DNA of 64,000 bases from Pseudomonadota bacterium (GTDB lineage: Bacteria; Bdellovibrionota; UBA1018; CAIMNF01), in the NCBI GenBank assembly GCA_027486675.1, contig JAIXOQ010000032.1:1-64000 (forward strand). Direction: 5' to 3'. Below the pieces are notes generated by a model, which saw only the letters and a program-made list of their open reading frames with translations, was not told the origin of the DNA and ran no database searches. Below, in pieces: positions 47,211-56,188 of the stretch (its first letter is position 1; every line of letters starts with the position of its first letter). The position numbers and the translations under genes were made by a program.

Positions 47211-49052
47211 ATGCAAGCGTTAGACACCAGCACGAGCAAAACGAATCCAAGATGGCTGATCACGATTCGTACGCCTTCTGGGGTGTTTAAAGTCGAAACG
47301 GATAAGGATCGTTTAGTCATCGGTTCATTAGTTTCGGCGGATGTTCGGCTTGAGTTGCAGGGTGTTGCACCTATTCACGCAGTGATCGAAATGGACCAAA
47401 GTGGGGAAACTGTTGGTCAGGTCTACGACCTTGCAAGCGAAACGGGCATGCGAGTAGACGGACAGATCACCCAGGCAAGTACTGTAAAGAATGGTTCTTC
47501 GATTGAAGTTGCCTCGGCACTGATTCAGTTCACACGAATTCCTGCAGTAGGCCTTCTGCCCGCAGATGCACTCTTGCTGGTTCAGAACGATGGACTCGCC
47601 GTACCTATCTTTGATCATCGCCCGAGCTTGGCTCAGTGTTTGGAGGTGGTTTGTTCCTGGAATGGAACCATCCTTCAGGTGCGCCACTTCCAGAATGAGG
47701 CACTCGTCACGTTAGGAAGTGGTCTAGAAAATGACTTTGTTGTGCCCTTGCCCAAAGGAATGGGTAAAACCTTTCTACTCGCCTCCCAGGTGCTCGGGCA
47801 ATGGACCATTAAGCTTCATGAGTCGTTTCATGCAGTTCTATTTTCAGGTGGAAAGGTCCAGACCATCGAAGGTCAAGCTCGTAGTGTTGACCTCCAGGCA
47901 TCAGACTTCGCCCGCCTGAGTATTGGGTCGTTGACTTTTTACGTGAGCAAAACGCAGGCACCGCCCAAGCTGCTCCATCGAGGCGGTTTTGCGATTGATC
48001 CTCTGCTTTCGCGTACGCTCATCCTCTCCGCTGCTCTGACTTTAAGTGTTTTTTTTGGGATTTCTCAGATGACTCCAGAGCAAAACATAGAAGCAGAACA
48101 GCTTCCAGAGCGTGTGGTGACTATCCTTTATCAGCCTGAAGCATTTCAGAAAAAGGTAGTTCCGGAGGTTAAGCCTGAGCCTCCTGTGCCTGAGCCAATC
48201 ATGGCGGAAAAGAAATCTCAGGCTGTGTCGGTGCGCGCCCGCACGCCTAAAAAATTAGGACAGAAACTTGCGGCATCGGGTGAGGGGATGAGGGCGCGAG
48301 GGAATGTGGGTCGACGAGGTGAAAGAAAAACCGTGGCTTTGCCGATTCCGCAGCGCCAAGCAATGCGCACCGCACCGCAAGCGGGTTTAGGGCGCGGTGG
48401 TGCAAAGAGCGCCACGCCAGACAACGGAAATGTCGAGATGTTAAAAGGTGCAAGCAATCGCATCTTAGATCTTCTTGGAGGTTCGGGCGAAAAGCTTGGT
48501 AAAGCAGGTAAGAAGTTAGAGGGCTTTGGTGGTTTCTCGACAAAAGGATCCGGAGGACTTGCCTTAAATGGCTCTGCTCAAGGCGGTGGGGGAACCGCAA
48601 ATTCTTTGTTAGGAGGGGCGGGTGCTCAGAACCGTGAAGGGGGGCGCGTGGGCACGGGCCTAAGTGCCGAAGGCACAGGGCGGGGAATTGTAGGTGGCCG
48701 GACACGGGTTGAGCTGCAAACCGGTGAGGGTGAAGAGACCATTATTTTAGGGTCGATTGATCGTGAAGCGGTTCAAGCTGCAATCAATGCGAGACGAGAC
48801 GAGTTTCGTTATTGTTATGAACGCGAAATTAACACGGGTGGAACAGTAGGTTCAGGTCGCGTCACTACAACCTTCACGATCGGTTCATCAGGAAGGGCGT
48901 CCCAACTTGGGATCATTTCGAGCAGCCTTGGGTTAGCGAGGGTCGAGCGATGTGTGCTCGATGTCTTAGGCCGGATTCAATTTCCAAAAGCGCGCGGCGG
49001 GGGATCAGCAACCATTACCTATCCTTTTGAGTTCAATTCAGCAAAACCCTAA
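47211..49052 (+). CDS. GltG-like inner-membrane protein: FHA + TM + AgmX/PglI C-terminal domain
   Basis: Protein of 613 aa. Cytosolic FHA domain (about 20-108, 'VIGSLVSADVRLE' and 'APIHAVIEMD'), a second FHA-like region (about 150-245), one membrane helix (about 268-286), a Pro/Gly/Ala-rich periplasmic linker (310-500), and a TonB-like AgmX/PglI C-terminal domain (about 512-608, with 'FRYCYEREINTGGTV'). This architecture matches GltG of the Myxococcus gliding machinery, which is thought to couple a cytosolic complex to the periplasm. The two Cys in the last domain are typical of the family. Confidence 0.88.
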   Translation: MQALDTSTSKTNPRWLITIRTPSGVFKVETDKDRLVIGSLVSADVRLELQGVAPIHAVIEMDQSGETVGQVYDLASETGMRVDGQITQASTVKNGSSIEVASALIQFTRIPAVGLLPADALLLVQNDGLAVPIFDHRPSLAQCLEVVCSWNGTILQVRHFQNEALVTLGSGLENDFVVPLPKGMGKTFLLASQVLGQWTIKLHESFHAVLFSGGKVQTIEGQARSVDLQASDFARLSIGSLTFYVSKTQAPPKLLHRGGFAIDPLLSRTLILSAALTLSVFFGISQMTPEQNIEAEQLPERVVTILYQPEAFQKKVVPEVKPEPPVPEPIMAEKKSQAVSVRARTPKKLGQKLAASGEGMRARGNVGRRGERKTVALPIPQRQAMRTAPQAGLGRGGAKSATPDNGNVEMLKGASNRILDLLGGSGEKLGKAGKKLEGFGGFSTKGSGGLALNGSAQGGGGTANSLLGGAGAQNREGGRVGTGLSAEGTGRGIVGGRTRVELQTGEGEETIILGSIDREAVQAAINARRDEFRYCYEREINTGGTVGSGRVTTTFTIGSSGRASQLGIISSSLGLARVERCVLDVLGRIQFPKARGGGSATITYPFEFNSAKP

Positions 49053-49064
49053 GAAGTGAGCGAT

Positions 49065-49829
49065 ATGGAAAATACTTTTAGTACTCAGTTTCCGAACCAG
49101 CAGCCTGAGTTTTTTCTCGCCGCTCAAGGTCATGCAATCGGACCATTTCAGGCCCAAGAAGTTGCGCTTCGTTTGGAAAAAAAGGAATCTTTGTGGTCCG
49201 ACTATATTTACAGAGCGAAGGAAGGAAAGTGGATGCGAATATTTGAGCACCCGGTTTTTCAGGGCCTGTTACCGAAGAGTCCCGCAGCCCCGCCGGTCGG
49301 AAGTAGCCAGCCACAGCCGCCTGAGGAAGAGCGACGTTCCTGGTTCATGATGAAGGATGATCAGCAGACTGGTCCCTACACTGCGACGGAAGTGAAACGG
49401 GTCCTGTCGATCGGGGATACGATAGGGGTGTTGCTTTGGAAGGCGGGAATGATGGAATGGTTACCGCCGGAGCAAGCTTTCTTGGAATCTCCTTCCGACT
49501 TGCCGCGCAGGGAAAAGAGGCTAGCTCTTCGACGCCCTGTGACCGCAAAAATTTTCCTAACCAATCAAGAAGACGTCATTTCCGGGGTCTGCAGAGACTT
49601 AAGTGTGGGTGGGATGCAAATTCTAGCGGATCGACTACCAGGTGTTGTCGGAACGGTGATTCAACTGAATGTGGACCCGTCTCATGAAATGAGTCTAAAA
49701 GGCTTTGTCGCAGAAGGGGTGATCGTGCGTCACCTTGAGGATCTCCGAGGTTTTTCTTTCCGATTTACAAAAATTTCTGATCACGATCGTGAGCAAATTG
49801 AACAGTTTATTGAACGGACAAAATTATGA
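49065..49829 (+). CDS. double-GYF plus PilZ protein
   Basis: Cytosolic protein of 254 aa. Two GYF_2 domains ('GHAIGPFQAQEVALRL' and 'QQTGPYTATEVKRVL') precede a PilZ domain with complete c-di-GMP-binding motifs: RxxxR in 'RLALR' and DxSxxG in 'DLSVGG'. GYF domains in AgmX/GltJ proteins act in gliding machines, so this looks like a c-di-GMP-responsive adaptor of the cluster. ATG 49065 is used; GTG 49056 would add three residues. Stop and next start overlap as ATGA. Confidence 0.87.
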   Translation: MENTFSTQFPNQQPEFFLAAQGHAIGPFQAQEVALRLEKKESLWSDYIYRAKEGKWMRIFEHPVFQGLLPKSPAAPPVGSSQPQPPEEERRSWFMMKDDQQTGPYTATEVKRVLSIGDTIGVLLWKAGMMEWLPPEQAFLESPSDLPRREKRLALRRPVTAKIFLTNQEDVISGVCRDLSVGGMQILADRLPGVVGTVIQLNVDPSHEMSLKGFVAEGVIVRHLEDLRGFSFRFTKISDHDREQIEQFIERTKL

Positions 49830-50713
49830 TCCCTAAAGAGTTTGGCGGTCTCCCTTCGGGTTGGTCTCATCAGGAAGACTCGATTTATTTTGAAGAAGGG
49901 CGTCCTACGCTTTTTTTTCATATTTGGCGCGGACCGCAATCTGTTGTCAGAAGAGCATTGTTGATCATCCACGGTCAGGGAGAGCACGGAGGACGGTACT
50001 CTCACTTTCCCAAAGGATTTGAGGCTCACTATGACGCGATGCTGGCTGTGGATTTGCGCGGTCATGGCCGCTCGGCCGGCCCCAGAGGGCATGCGGATCA
50101 TTTTGAGGATGGCGTTGAAGATGCGCTAGAAGCCAGGGTACGGATCGACGAATTGTTTGGCAGCCCCGCTCGTGTCGATCTCTTCGGCCATAGCATGGGA
50201 GGCCTTCTGGCGCTCCAAATGCTGAGGCACCGTGAGCAGGCCCGCATCCACGCATGTATGCTTTCTTCCCCTGCCTTGGGACTCACCGTTCCCATCCCGG
50301 GTTGGAAGAGGGGACTTGGGAGTGTGATGCGAAGCCTATGGCCCACCTTGCAAATGGCGACAGCGGTCGATGCTGCACTCCTCACTCATGATCCAGCCGC
50401 AATCCGAACCCATGGACTCGACCAGCTCAATCACAAGTGCATTACGCCCGCGGCCTTTTTTGATTTTGAAGAGACGATGAAAGCAACGTCCGAGGATCCA
50501 ACCGTTGTCCCTGAGACCATTCCACTGCTTGTGCAGGCAGCAGGTGATGATCGCATCGTATCCGAACCTGCGGCACGGAAATGGTTTGATGCTTTAAACC
50601 ACCCGAACAAGACGTGGATCGGATACAAAGAAGCCTTTCACGAAATCTACAATGAGACTTCGCGGGATCAGGTCTTCAAAGATGCGAATGCTTGGTTAGA
50701 CCGGGTGCTTTAG
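49826..50713 (+). CDS. alpha/beta hydrolase (monoacylglycerol-lipase-like)
   Basis: Protein of 295 aa, Hydrolase_4 type. Oxyanion 'HGQGEHGGRY', 'DLRGHGRSAGPRGH', nucleophile Ser in 'FGHSMGGLLALQ', Asp in 'QAAGDDRIVSE', His in 'AFHEIYNE'. It resembles monoacylglycerol lipases or lysophospholipases (PldB-like) acting on lipid esters in the cytosol. The start codon overlaps the GYF-PilZ gene stop. Convergent with rpsT, 6-bp gap. Confidence 0.9.
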   Translation: MIPKEFGGLPSGWSHQEDSIYFEEGRPTLFFHIWRGPQSVVRRALLIIHGQGEHGGRYSHFPKGFEAHYDAMLAVDLRGHGRSAGPRGHADHFEDGVEDALEARVRIDELFGSPARVDLFGHSMGGLLALQMLRHREQARIHACMLSSPALGLTVPIPGWKRGLGSVMRSLWPTLQMATAVDAALLTHDPAAIRTHGLDQLNHKCITPAAFFDFEETMKATSEDPTVVPETIPLLVQAAGDDRIVSEPAARKWFDALNHPNKTWIGYKEAFHEIYNETSRDQVFKDANAWLDRVL

Positions 50714-50719
50714 AAAGAA

Positions 50720-51019
50720 CTACTTCTTCTTCCCGGTGCTGACTGGCAGCGACTCTGGGAGAAGTTTCTTTGCGAGCAGTGAAAGACGGCTAATCTTCCT
50801 GGACGCACGAGTCTTCGGAAGCACGCCTCGGGAAGCAGCTTTACTGAGTGCACGCACTGCAGCAAGGTAGGCTTCTTTTGCTTTTCCTAGATCTTTGGAT
50901 TGAACTGCTTCTACAGCCTTTTTCACCGCAGTCTTAGTTGCAGTGCGGACTGTTGTGTTTCTTGCTTGGCGCTTTAACGCCTGACCAGCACGTTTCGTAC
51001 TTTGTCTTTTATTTGCCAT
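50720..51019 (-). CDS. rpsT: 30S ribosomal protein S20
   Basis: Protein of 99 aa, Lys/Arg-rich three-helix S20: begins 'MANKRQSTKRAGQALKRQAR', contains 'TKTAVKKAVEAV' and ends with 'GVLPKTRASRKISRLSLLAKK'. It binds 16S rRNA early in 30S assembly. It is divergent from the transglycosylase gene with a 25-bp gap; the promoter must lie within that gap or the neighbouring coding sequence. Confidence 0.96.
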   Translation of the reverse strand: MANKRQSTKRAGQALKRQARNTTVRTATKTAVKKAVEAVQSKDLGKAKEAYLAAVRALSKAASRGVLPKTRASRKISRLSLLAKKLLPESLPVSTGKKK

Positions 51020-51044
51020 TCTTCTTACTCCTTACACACCTTTC

Positions 51045-52301
51045 GTGGAATTCACGAGGGGTTCGCTTTGTAGTGTGGGGGAAAATCCTAGAAATGACAA
51101 GATTGCGAACGATACCCTGAAGGGAGTGACCTTTCTTACTTTTGGGTTTTTACTCCTTTTCCACCATTCGGTCCTGCCTGCGGCTGCTAGCAACGCCCCT
51201 GCTGCAAAGCCCCCCATTCAGGATGCCGCCTTAGAGCAAGAAATTCTTAAATTCTCTGAACCAGGCTCGGACGTGGACGATGATGCAGCGGTACCCAACC
51301 CCAAAACTGGTGTTCTCCTTGGGAAAATCCCATTTGAATTCAATCACAGGGTAGAGGGCTGGATTAAATACTTTACAGGTAGGGAGAGGGCCCGGTTTCA
51401 GCGCTACCTCAATCGGGGTCTGCCGTATCGGAATGTGGTTGAGGACATTTTGGAGGCCAATCGTGTCCCGGCCGAGCTTTTTTACCTGGGCCTGATTGAG
51501 AGTGGATTTAGCCTCACGGCTCGATCGCGTATGCGCGCAGTAGGTATTTGGCAGTTTATGAAGCCGACGGCGAATCTTTATGGGCTGCTTGTGAACAGTG
51601 ATGTCGATGAGCGACTCGACCCTGTGAGATCAACAGAAGCCGCGGCTCGGCATCTTCGGGATCTCCGTCGTCAGTTTGGAAGTTGGTCTCTTGCGCTTGC
51701 GGCTTATAACGCAGGAGTAGGGCGCATTCGCGCAGCTGTGCGAAAGGGGCGAAGTAATGATTTTTGGACCTTGGTGCGAAAGCGCGCATTGCCGGCGGAG
51801 ACGATGCAGTACATCCCAAAATTTCATGCGGCGCGCTGGGTCGGAGAACACTTAACGGAATATGGCTTTGCTGAGCAGGATGTTCCGGACTACCCCGATG
51901 TTGAAAGTGTACGAATCCCAGGGGGCGTCACTTTTTCGCAATTAGAATCGATAGCGGAGATTCCAGAGGGCAGCCTTAAATTCGCCAATCCTCATGTCCT
52001 TAAGGAGCGCATCCCGAAGGCCAGCCGCGGGTTTGAAATTTGGGTCCCTGAACCTCATCACTTAAAAATTAGAGCAAAGTACCAACAGATTTTGGATCAA
52101 GCAGCACCGGAACCGGGAGTGACGCGCGTAGGTCGTGGAGAAACACTAAAACAAGTGGCCGAGCGTTCCCGAGTGTCGATATCCTATTTAAGAAGAATCA
52201 ATGCATTGAAGACGGATCAGGTCGTGGAAGGTCAAAGGCTCAAGGTGAAGGCCCAGGATTACCATGCTGTGAAAGCTAGGAAGAGAAGAGGAAAACGTTA
52301 A
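51045..52301 (+). CDS. MltD-like lytic transglycosylase with LysM
   Basis: Protein of 418 aa. SLT domain (about 125-260): catalytic Glu in 'GLIESGFSLTA', then 'AVGIWQFMKPTA', 'LALAAYNAGVGRI' and 'ETMQYIPKFHAARWV'. A LysM repeat lies near the end ('VTRVGRGETLKQVAERS'). It cuts peptidoglycan to 1,6-anhydro-MurNAc, feeding the AmgK-MurU route encoded earlier. Start is uncertain: GTG 51045 gives a long N-terminus before the signal helix; GTG 51126 would start at the helix but AAGGGA is too close. The next gene begins at the base after its stop. Confidence 0.9.
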   Translation: MEFTRGSLCSVGENPRNDKIANDTLKGVTFLTFGFLLLFHHSVLPAAASNAPAAKPPIQDAALEQEILKFSEPGSDVDDDAAVPNPKTGVLLGKIPFEFNHRVEGWIKYFTGRERARFQRYLNRGLPYRNVVEDILEANRVPAELFYLGLIESGFSLTARSRMRAVGIWQFMKPTANLYGLLVNSDVDERLDPVRSTEAAARHLRDLRRQFGSWSLALAAYNAGVGRIRAAVRKGRSNDFWTLVRKRALPAETMQYIPKFHAARWVGEHLTEYGFAEQDVPDYPDVESVRIPGGVTFSQLESIAEIPEGSLKFANPHVLKERIPKASRGFEIWVPEPHHLKIRAKYQQILDQAAPEPGVTRVGRGETLKQVAERSRVSISYLRRINALKTDQVVEGQRLKVKAQDYHAVKARKRRGKR

Positions 52302-53618
52302 ATGGTCTTTTTTTTATTCCTCTCAACTGTGTTTGCCGAACCTGTGGCGAAAACACGCATTGATGTCAACCGTGAGGTAGCACAGACCTATGCCTCGGTC
52401 TATTTTGAGGTAGGTGATTTTGCCAGAGCGGAACGCATTCTCACCGAGCAGTTGCAAGCGGACCCAAAGGACGGAGAGAGCTGGAATTTGTTGGGCCTTG
52501 CGCAGCTCGAGCGCGGCTCACTGACTCAGGCACTTTTTAGTTTCAGTCAGGCGGTGACCTATTCAAAAGACGAGACCCGGCGAACCGCACTCTACAACTT
52601 GGCCGATGTTCAAAATCGCGGTCGCAAGGAAGAGGATGCGCGACAAACCTTGACGCGTTTGCTGCGTATTCCCGGGGCCGAGCCAGCAGCGCGTTATGCG
52701 TTAAAGGAAATGAAGATCGGAAAGGCTTTGCCATCTTATGCCGACGACCGAAGAAAGCGGCAGTCTTTGAGCATGACCTTGGGTTCGGGGTACGACAGTA
52801 ACGTTCTCCTTTTTTCTGAATCGACTTTAAAGCCATCGGATATCACTCAAGCGGGGAGTGCGTATGTGTCACCGTCTTTGCAATACGCGCGGATCGATTC
52901 ATTGGGGAAAAAAGAGCTAGAAACGCGAGCCCTCGCGTCTTACACCAATTACTTAGATCAAGATTCTAGTTCATTTAACTCCCTCTACGGCAGGCTGGAG
53001 GCACAAGTCGGCAGCGTGGGTGAGGACCGACTCGGCTATCACGATGCTTTAGGCGGATCGTTTGATGCGACGGCGCTCAATACCAATGGTTCCTTAGGCT
53101 TATTTAATGCCGTTGGTGGTTTGCGTTACCGCGCTATTTTAAGGTCTGAACGCACTTGGGAATGGTGGTTTGAAGCGCCTCTCCGCTTTCAATATTTTAG
53201 GGGCGAGGTGGCAGGAGAGGATGTGCGCTCAGGGCCGGGAGCACAACTGAGCTTAGGTCAACGAAGAGTGCTGGGTCCCGTTGTTTTATTCGTAAAAGTG
53301 ATAGGGGATACGGTACTCACCACCGGAGAGAATTTTCGGGCATGGTCTGTAGGTGTTCCAGTTACAGTCGCTCTTCCAATGGCCAGTTTGAGTTCGGTAG
53401 TTCAAACGGGTGTCGACTACCTCTATACGGACTATTATAAAAACTCTTCGGACCGCTCGGATACCTCTTATGGTGGCTTCTTGGGGATCAGTAGGCCTCT
53501 TTGGGCTGGAATTCAAGGCATGCTGGAGTACCGGTACAGAAGAAATGCCTCCACTTTAGATATAGCAACTTACCGAAAACATCAGATCGGCCTTTATCTC
53601 ACTTACGACTTTCTTTAA
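52302..53618 (+). CDS. TPR plus outer-membrane beta-barrel protein
   Basis: Protein of 438 aa. A short signal peptide, two or three TPR units (about 25-145, 'YFEVGDFARAERILTEQLQ', 'WNLLGLAQLERGSLTQALF') and a barrel of about 290 residues with alternating strands ending in 'HQIGLYLTYDFL', an outer-membrane C-terminus. The layout recalls surface-lipoprotein-assembly-modifier (SLAM) or PgaA/BcsC-type exporters in which periplasmic TPRs feed a barrel. Substrate is unknown; the FecR protein downstream may be linked. Confidence 0.75.
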   Translation: MVFFLFLSTVFAEPVAKTRIDVNREVAQTYASVYFEVGDFARAERILTEQLQADPKDGESWNLLGLAQLERGSLTQALFSFSQAVTYSKDETRRTALYNLADVQNRGRKEEDARQTLTRLLRIPGAEPAARYALKEMKIGKALPSYADDRRKRQSLSMTLGSGYDSNVLLFSESTLKPSDITQAGSAYVSPSLQYARIDSLGKKELETRALASYTNYLDQDSSSFNSLYGRLEAQVGSVGEDRLGYHDALGGSFDATALNTNGSLGLFNAVGGLRYRAILRSERTWEWWFEAPLRFQYFRGEVAGEDVRSGPGAQLSLGQRRVLGPVVLFVKVIGDTVLTTGENFRAWSVGVPVTVALPMASLSSVVQTGVDYLYTDYYKNSSDRSDTSYGGFLGISRPLWAGIQGMLEYRYRRNASTLDIATYRKHQIGLYLTYDFL

Positions 53619-53631
53619 GGAGCACAATTCA

Positions 53632-54612
53632 ATGCTTAATCTTCCGCTCATTTTTGTAATCATTTCTCTCGCTTCAAATGTTTCTTTAGCAACACCGGGT
53701 GTGGATCAAGACTTTGTTGGTACCTTAGGCCAAGTCAAAGGCGTGGTGCTTGTGGATGGAGTGAAAGCACGATCCGGCATAAAAGTGCGTCAGTCATCGG
53801 TCATCGAGACGGAGCAGGGTGGTCGCGCGACACTTCTTTTAGGTGACGGGGCTCTCTTCCATCTCGCTGAAAATACATCGATAAAAGTGAGTGAGTTTTC
53901 TGCAGGCGGAACTGTGGGTTCTGCGCAGAGCGCAACGCTTGAGCTCAAGGTTGGAAGATTAAGAGGCCTGGTGCTTGACCGCGAAGGGACAGGGAAAAAG
54001 GACATTCGGATTCGAGCACGCTCGGCGACTATGGGTGTTCGCGGAACTGAAGTGTTGGTGGATGTGCCACAAGCTGCGACAGAGCCACCGACTTTTTTTA
54101 CCGTCGAAGGAAACACTGTGGTCCAGGTGGATGGACAGCAAGCTCCGGTGAACCTAGCTGCGAATCAAGGCGTGCAGGTGAGTGCATCAAATGATTCCGC
54201 AAATTCAGGAGGCTCCTCCGCAGGTGGTGGATCCCAAGGAGGGCAGAAACCAGGGCAAGCAGCAGGCTCGGGAGCGCAGTCTGGAACAGGAGTGCCTTCG
54301 CAGCAAACAGGGACAACAGCCGTTACAGCGGACACTATTGCGTCTGTGGTGAGTGATGCTGGTCTTAAACCACCTGAGGCTCCTCGCTCTGCGGGTGATA
54401 CGCGAGGTCTGATTGCTGCAAACCGGCCGGATGCAAAACCTCAGGGGCCAGCGCCCATGGTGCTGCCTCCGCCTCCCTCATTCACCGGGCCGGTATTGAT
54501 CCCGACGATGCCGCCCGTTTTTGTTGACCCAGTGGCCGATGGAGGGTCTTCCCGGGTGCTTAGAATTTTGGTCCAGCCTTGTGGTTCGGTCGCTGGTGCG
54601 AGCTGTCCGTGA
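53632..54612 (+). CDS. secreted FecR-domain protein
   Basis: Protein of 326 aa with signal peptide (ending 'LASNVSLATP'), then a FecR domain (about 25-165: 'VGTLGQVKGVVLVDG', 'RATLLLGDGALFHLAENTSI', 'ATMGVRGTEVLVDVP') and a low-complexity Ser/Gly/Gln and Pro-rich tail. There is no membrane helix, so it is not the classical FecR signalling type; stand-alone secreted FecR-domain proteins often occur beside TPR-barrel proteins. The last residues 'QPCGSVAGASCP' contain two cysteines. Good ribosome-binding site (AAGGAG) precedes the ATG. Confidence 0.85.
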   Translation: MLNLPLIFVIISLASNVSLATPGVDQDFVGTLGQVKGVVLVDGVKARSGIKVRQSSVIETEQGGRATLLLGDGALFHLAENTSIKVSEFSAGGTVGSAQSATLELKVGRLRGLVLDREGTGKKDIRIRARSATMGVRGTEVLVDVPQAATEPPTFFTVEGNTVVQVDGQQAPVNLAANQGVQVSASNDSANSGGSSAGGGSQGGQKPGQAAGSGAQSGTGVPSQQTGTTAVTADTIASVVSDAGLKPPEAPRSAGDTRGLIAANRPDAKPQGPAPMVLPPPPSFTGPVLIPTMPPVFVDPVADGGSSRVLRILVQPCGSVAGASCP

Positions 54613-56099
54613 CGCCTCTGGCATTCGTAGTCCGGACGATCTCAAATTATTTTGGGCTCTTCATTTGTATGGGATTTTTGTTTTTCCAAGCGACCTCAGT
54701 TCTCGTAAATCCTGAGGTCATTGAGGGACAGGTTGGGAAACAAACCTTTGCTCTTGAGATGGCGCGCTCTTTTTCAGAGGGGCGTGTCAAAGGGGGACTT
54801 TTTCCGGAACGTTTGTTTATTGAGCTTCATCACGATCAGGTGATCCCGTGGGCGGAGGAGTTTCCGGTCTATTCAGGGTTGGCTGGTTTTTTTGGCGGAA
54901 TCACAGGAGATTTGCAGAGATCTGCTCGTCTGTTGTCGCTGCTCGGTTGGTGTTTGTTTTTGTTTGCGGCCTGGACTTGGCTGACGATTCAGAACTCTGT
55001 TCAGGCGGGGCTCAGTGTATTTTCAAAGAACATTTGGATGACCCTAGTGGGGAGCGTTTCTGCAGTGCAGGTCTATGGCCGGTCCGTGATGCCAGACGGA
55101 TGGATGCTCGCGCTATGTTTTCTTGCTCTCGTACTTTTCGAGCAGGAGAAATACAGGAAAAGTCGGTGGGTCATTCTTCTGGCCTGTTTAGCGAAATACT
55201 ACGCAGTGTTTACCGCGATTGCTTTGTCATGGGTTGAGTTTCGAAGACGGAAGATCACAAGCGGCATTCTTTACGGTTTGGCCTGCCTGCCAGCAGTGCT
55301 CTATATCGCTTACTTTTTAAGCCTCAAAATCCCGAATCCTATTCTTGAATATAGAAACCAGGATGGTCATGGTCATATGACAGCGGCTCACTTCCTTCTT
55401 GATCCGCATTTCTATCTTCGTTTTATCACTTGGGTATTTGTAAAACTCACAAGCCCACCCGGGGGTATCCTTGCCCTGCTCGGAGTCATGTTTGCCCGAA
55501 CAAACAATCTGAAGCTCCCGGTGTGGCTCTTGCCTCTTTTTTTAGCGCAATGTGGGTTCGCAGTGATGTTTGCTCCCTCATTCTTTGTGCATGACTATTA
55601 CGCATTGTCCTTCCTTCCCGTGTTTATGGGGGCTTGGATGTTGTTGCTTCAGGTCTTTGAGGCAGGAAGATTTTTTAAGCCTTTTGCAGTTCTGATTACC
55701 ACAGTGTTTGTGGCCTGGAATACAGTCCGCGCCCAAGCGATGACTGAACGTGCCACTTCATTTCTTCAAGCCGAAACCCAAATCAGAGAGTGTCTGCCGA
55801 ATTGGAATCATGAGGATTACAGCGTTTTTTTGGTGGACCGGAGTGCGCCTGTGCTGCCGCACCGTCTAGGCATGCGGGCGTGGATTGCGGGGTTGCCGCA
55901 GCTTTCGGAAGCCGAAGGGGCGAAGCTGCTGAATCTTCGGGCTGCAGACGAAAGGACTCAGGCTGTCATTATCTGGATTCGGGAGCCTTACTTTCCTGCC
56001 TGGCGGCCCAGTGAGGCTTTCAGGGTCGTTTGTGATTTGAGAACCAAGGGTGACCAGGCGATGGGAGAAGATTCTCGATTGATTGTGCTCCGCAGATAA
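54609..56099 (+). CDS. multi-pass membrane protein, GT-C glycosyltransferase-like
   Basis: Protein of 496 aa with about ten hydrophobic helices and a soluble C-terminal part of about 110 residues. The first periplasmic loop has acidic residues around 'HHDQVIPWAEEFPVYSGL', reminiscent of the Asp/Glu loop of ArnT/PMT-type GT-C enzymes, and 'YGRSVMPDGWMLALCF' resembles their later loop. It may add a lipid-linked sugar to an envelope molecule; assignment is by topology and loop likeness. GTG 54609 overlaps the FecR stop (GTGA). Confidence 0.68.
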   Translation: MTPLAFVVRTISNYFGLFICMGFLFFQATSVLVNPEVIEGQVGKQTFALEMARSFSEGRVKGGLFPERLFIELHHDQVIPWAEEFPVYSGLAGFFGGITGDLQRSARLLSLLGWCLFLFAAWTWLTIQNSVQAGLSVFSKNIWMTLVGSVSAVQVYGRSVMPDGWMLALCFLALVLFEQEKYRKSRWVILLACLAKYYAVFTAIALSWVEFRRRKITSGILYGLACLPAVLYIAYFLSLKIPNPILEYRNQDGHGHMTAAHFLLDPHFYLRFITWVFVKLTSPPGGILALLGVMFARTNNLKLPVWLLPLFLAQCGFAVMFAPSFFVHDYYALSFLPVFMGAWMLLLQVFEAGRFFKPFAVLITTVFVAWNTVRAQAMTERATSFLQAETQIRECLPNWNHEDYSVFLVDRSAPVLPHRLGMRAWIAGLPQLSEAEGAKLLNLRAADERTQAVIIWIREPYFPAWRPSEAFRVVCDLRTKGDQAMGEDSRLIVLRR

Positions 56100-56188
56100 G
56101 TCAGAACGCGGCGCGTTAGATCATTTTTCTTCAGATCCTTCATTTTTGACGCCTGTCTACCGATAGGATCCAAGAGGACAGAAATAAC
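56100..56188 (+). other. short gap before motA
   Basis: 89 bp with a good ribosome-binding site (AGAGGA) before motA and TTGACG without a convincing -10. AACGC-ggc-GCGTT is a small hairpin not followed directly by a T-run. Confidence 0.3.

Noticed and set aside
48218-48705. Minus-strand open frames opposite the Gly/Pro-rich part of the FHA/AgmX gene
   Set aside because: The composition is a mirror of the low-complexity linker; no start signals or motifs.
56103-56117. AACGC-ggc-GCGTT hairpin as terminator
   Set aside because: The stem is 5 bp and the T-run is displaced, so termination is not convincing.
56100-56188. Possible flagellar (FliA-type) promoter before motA, ACCGATAG
   Set aside because: The -10-like part is partial and no matching -35 element lies at the right distance.
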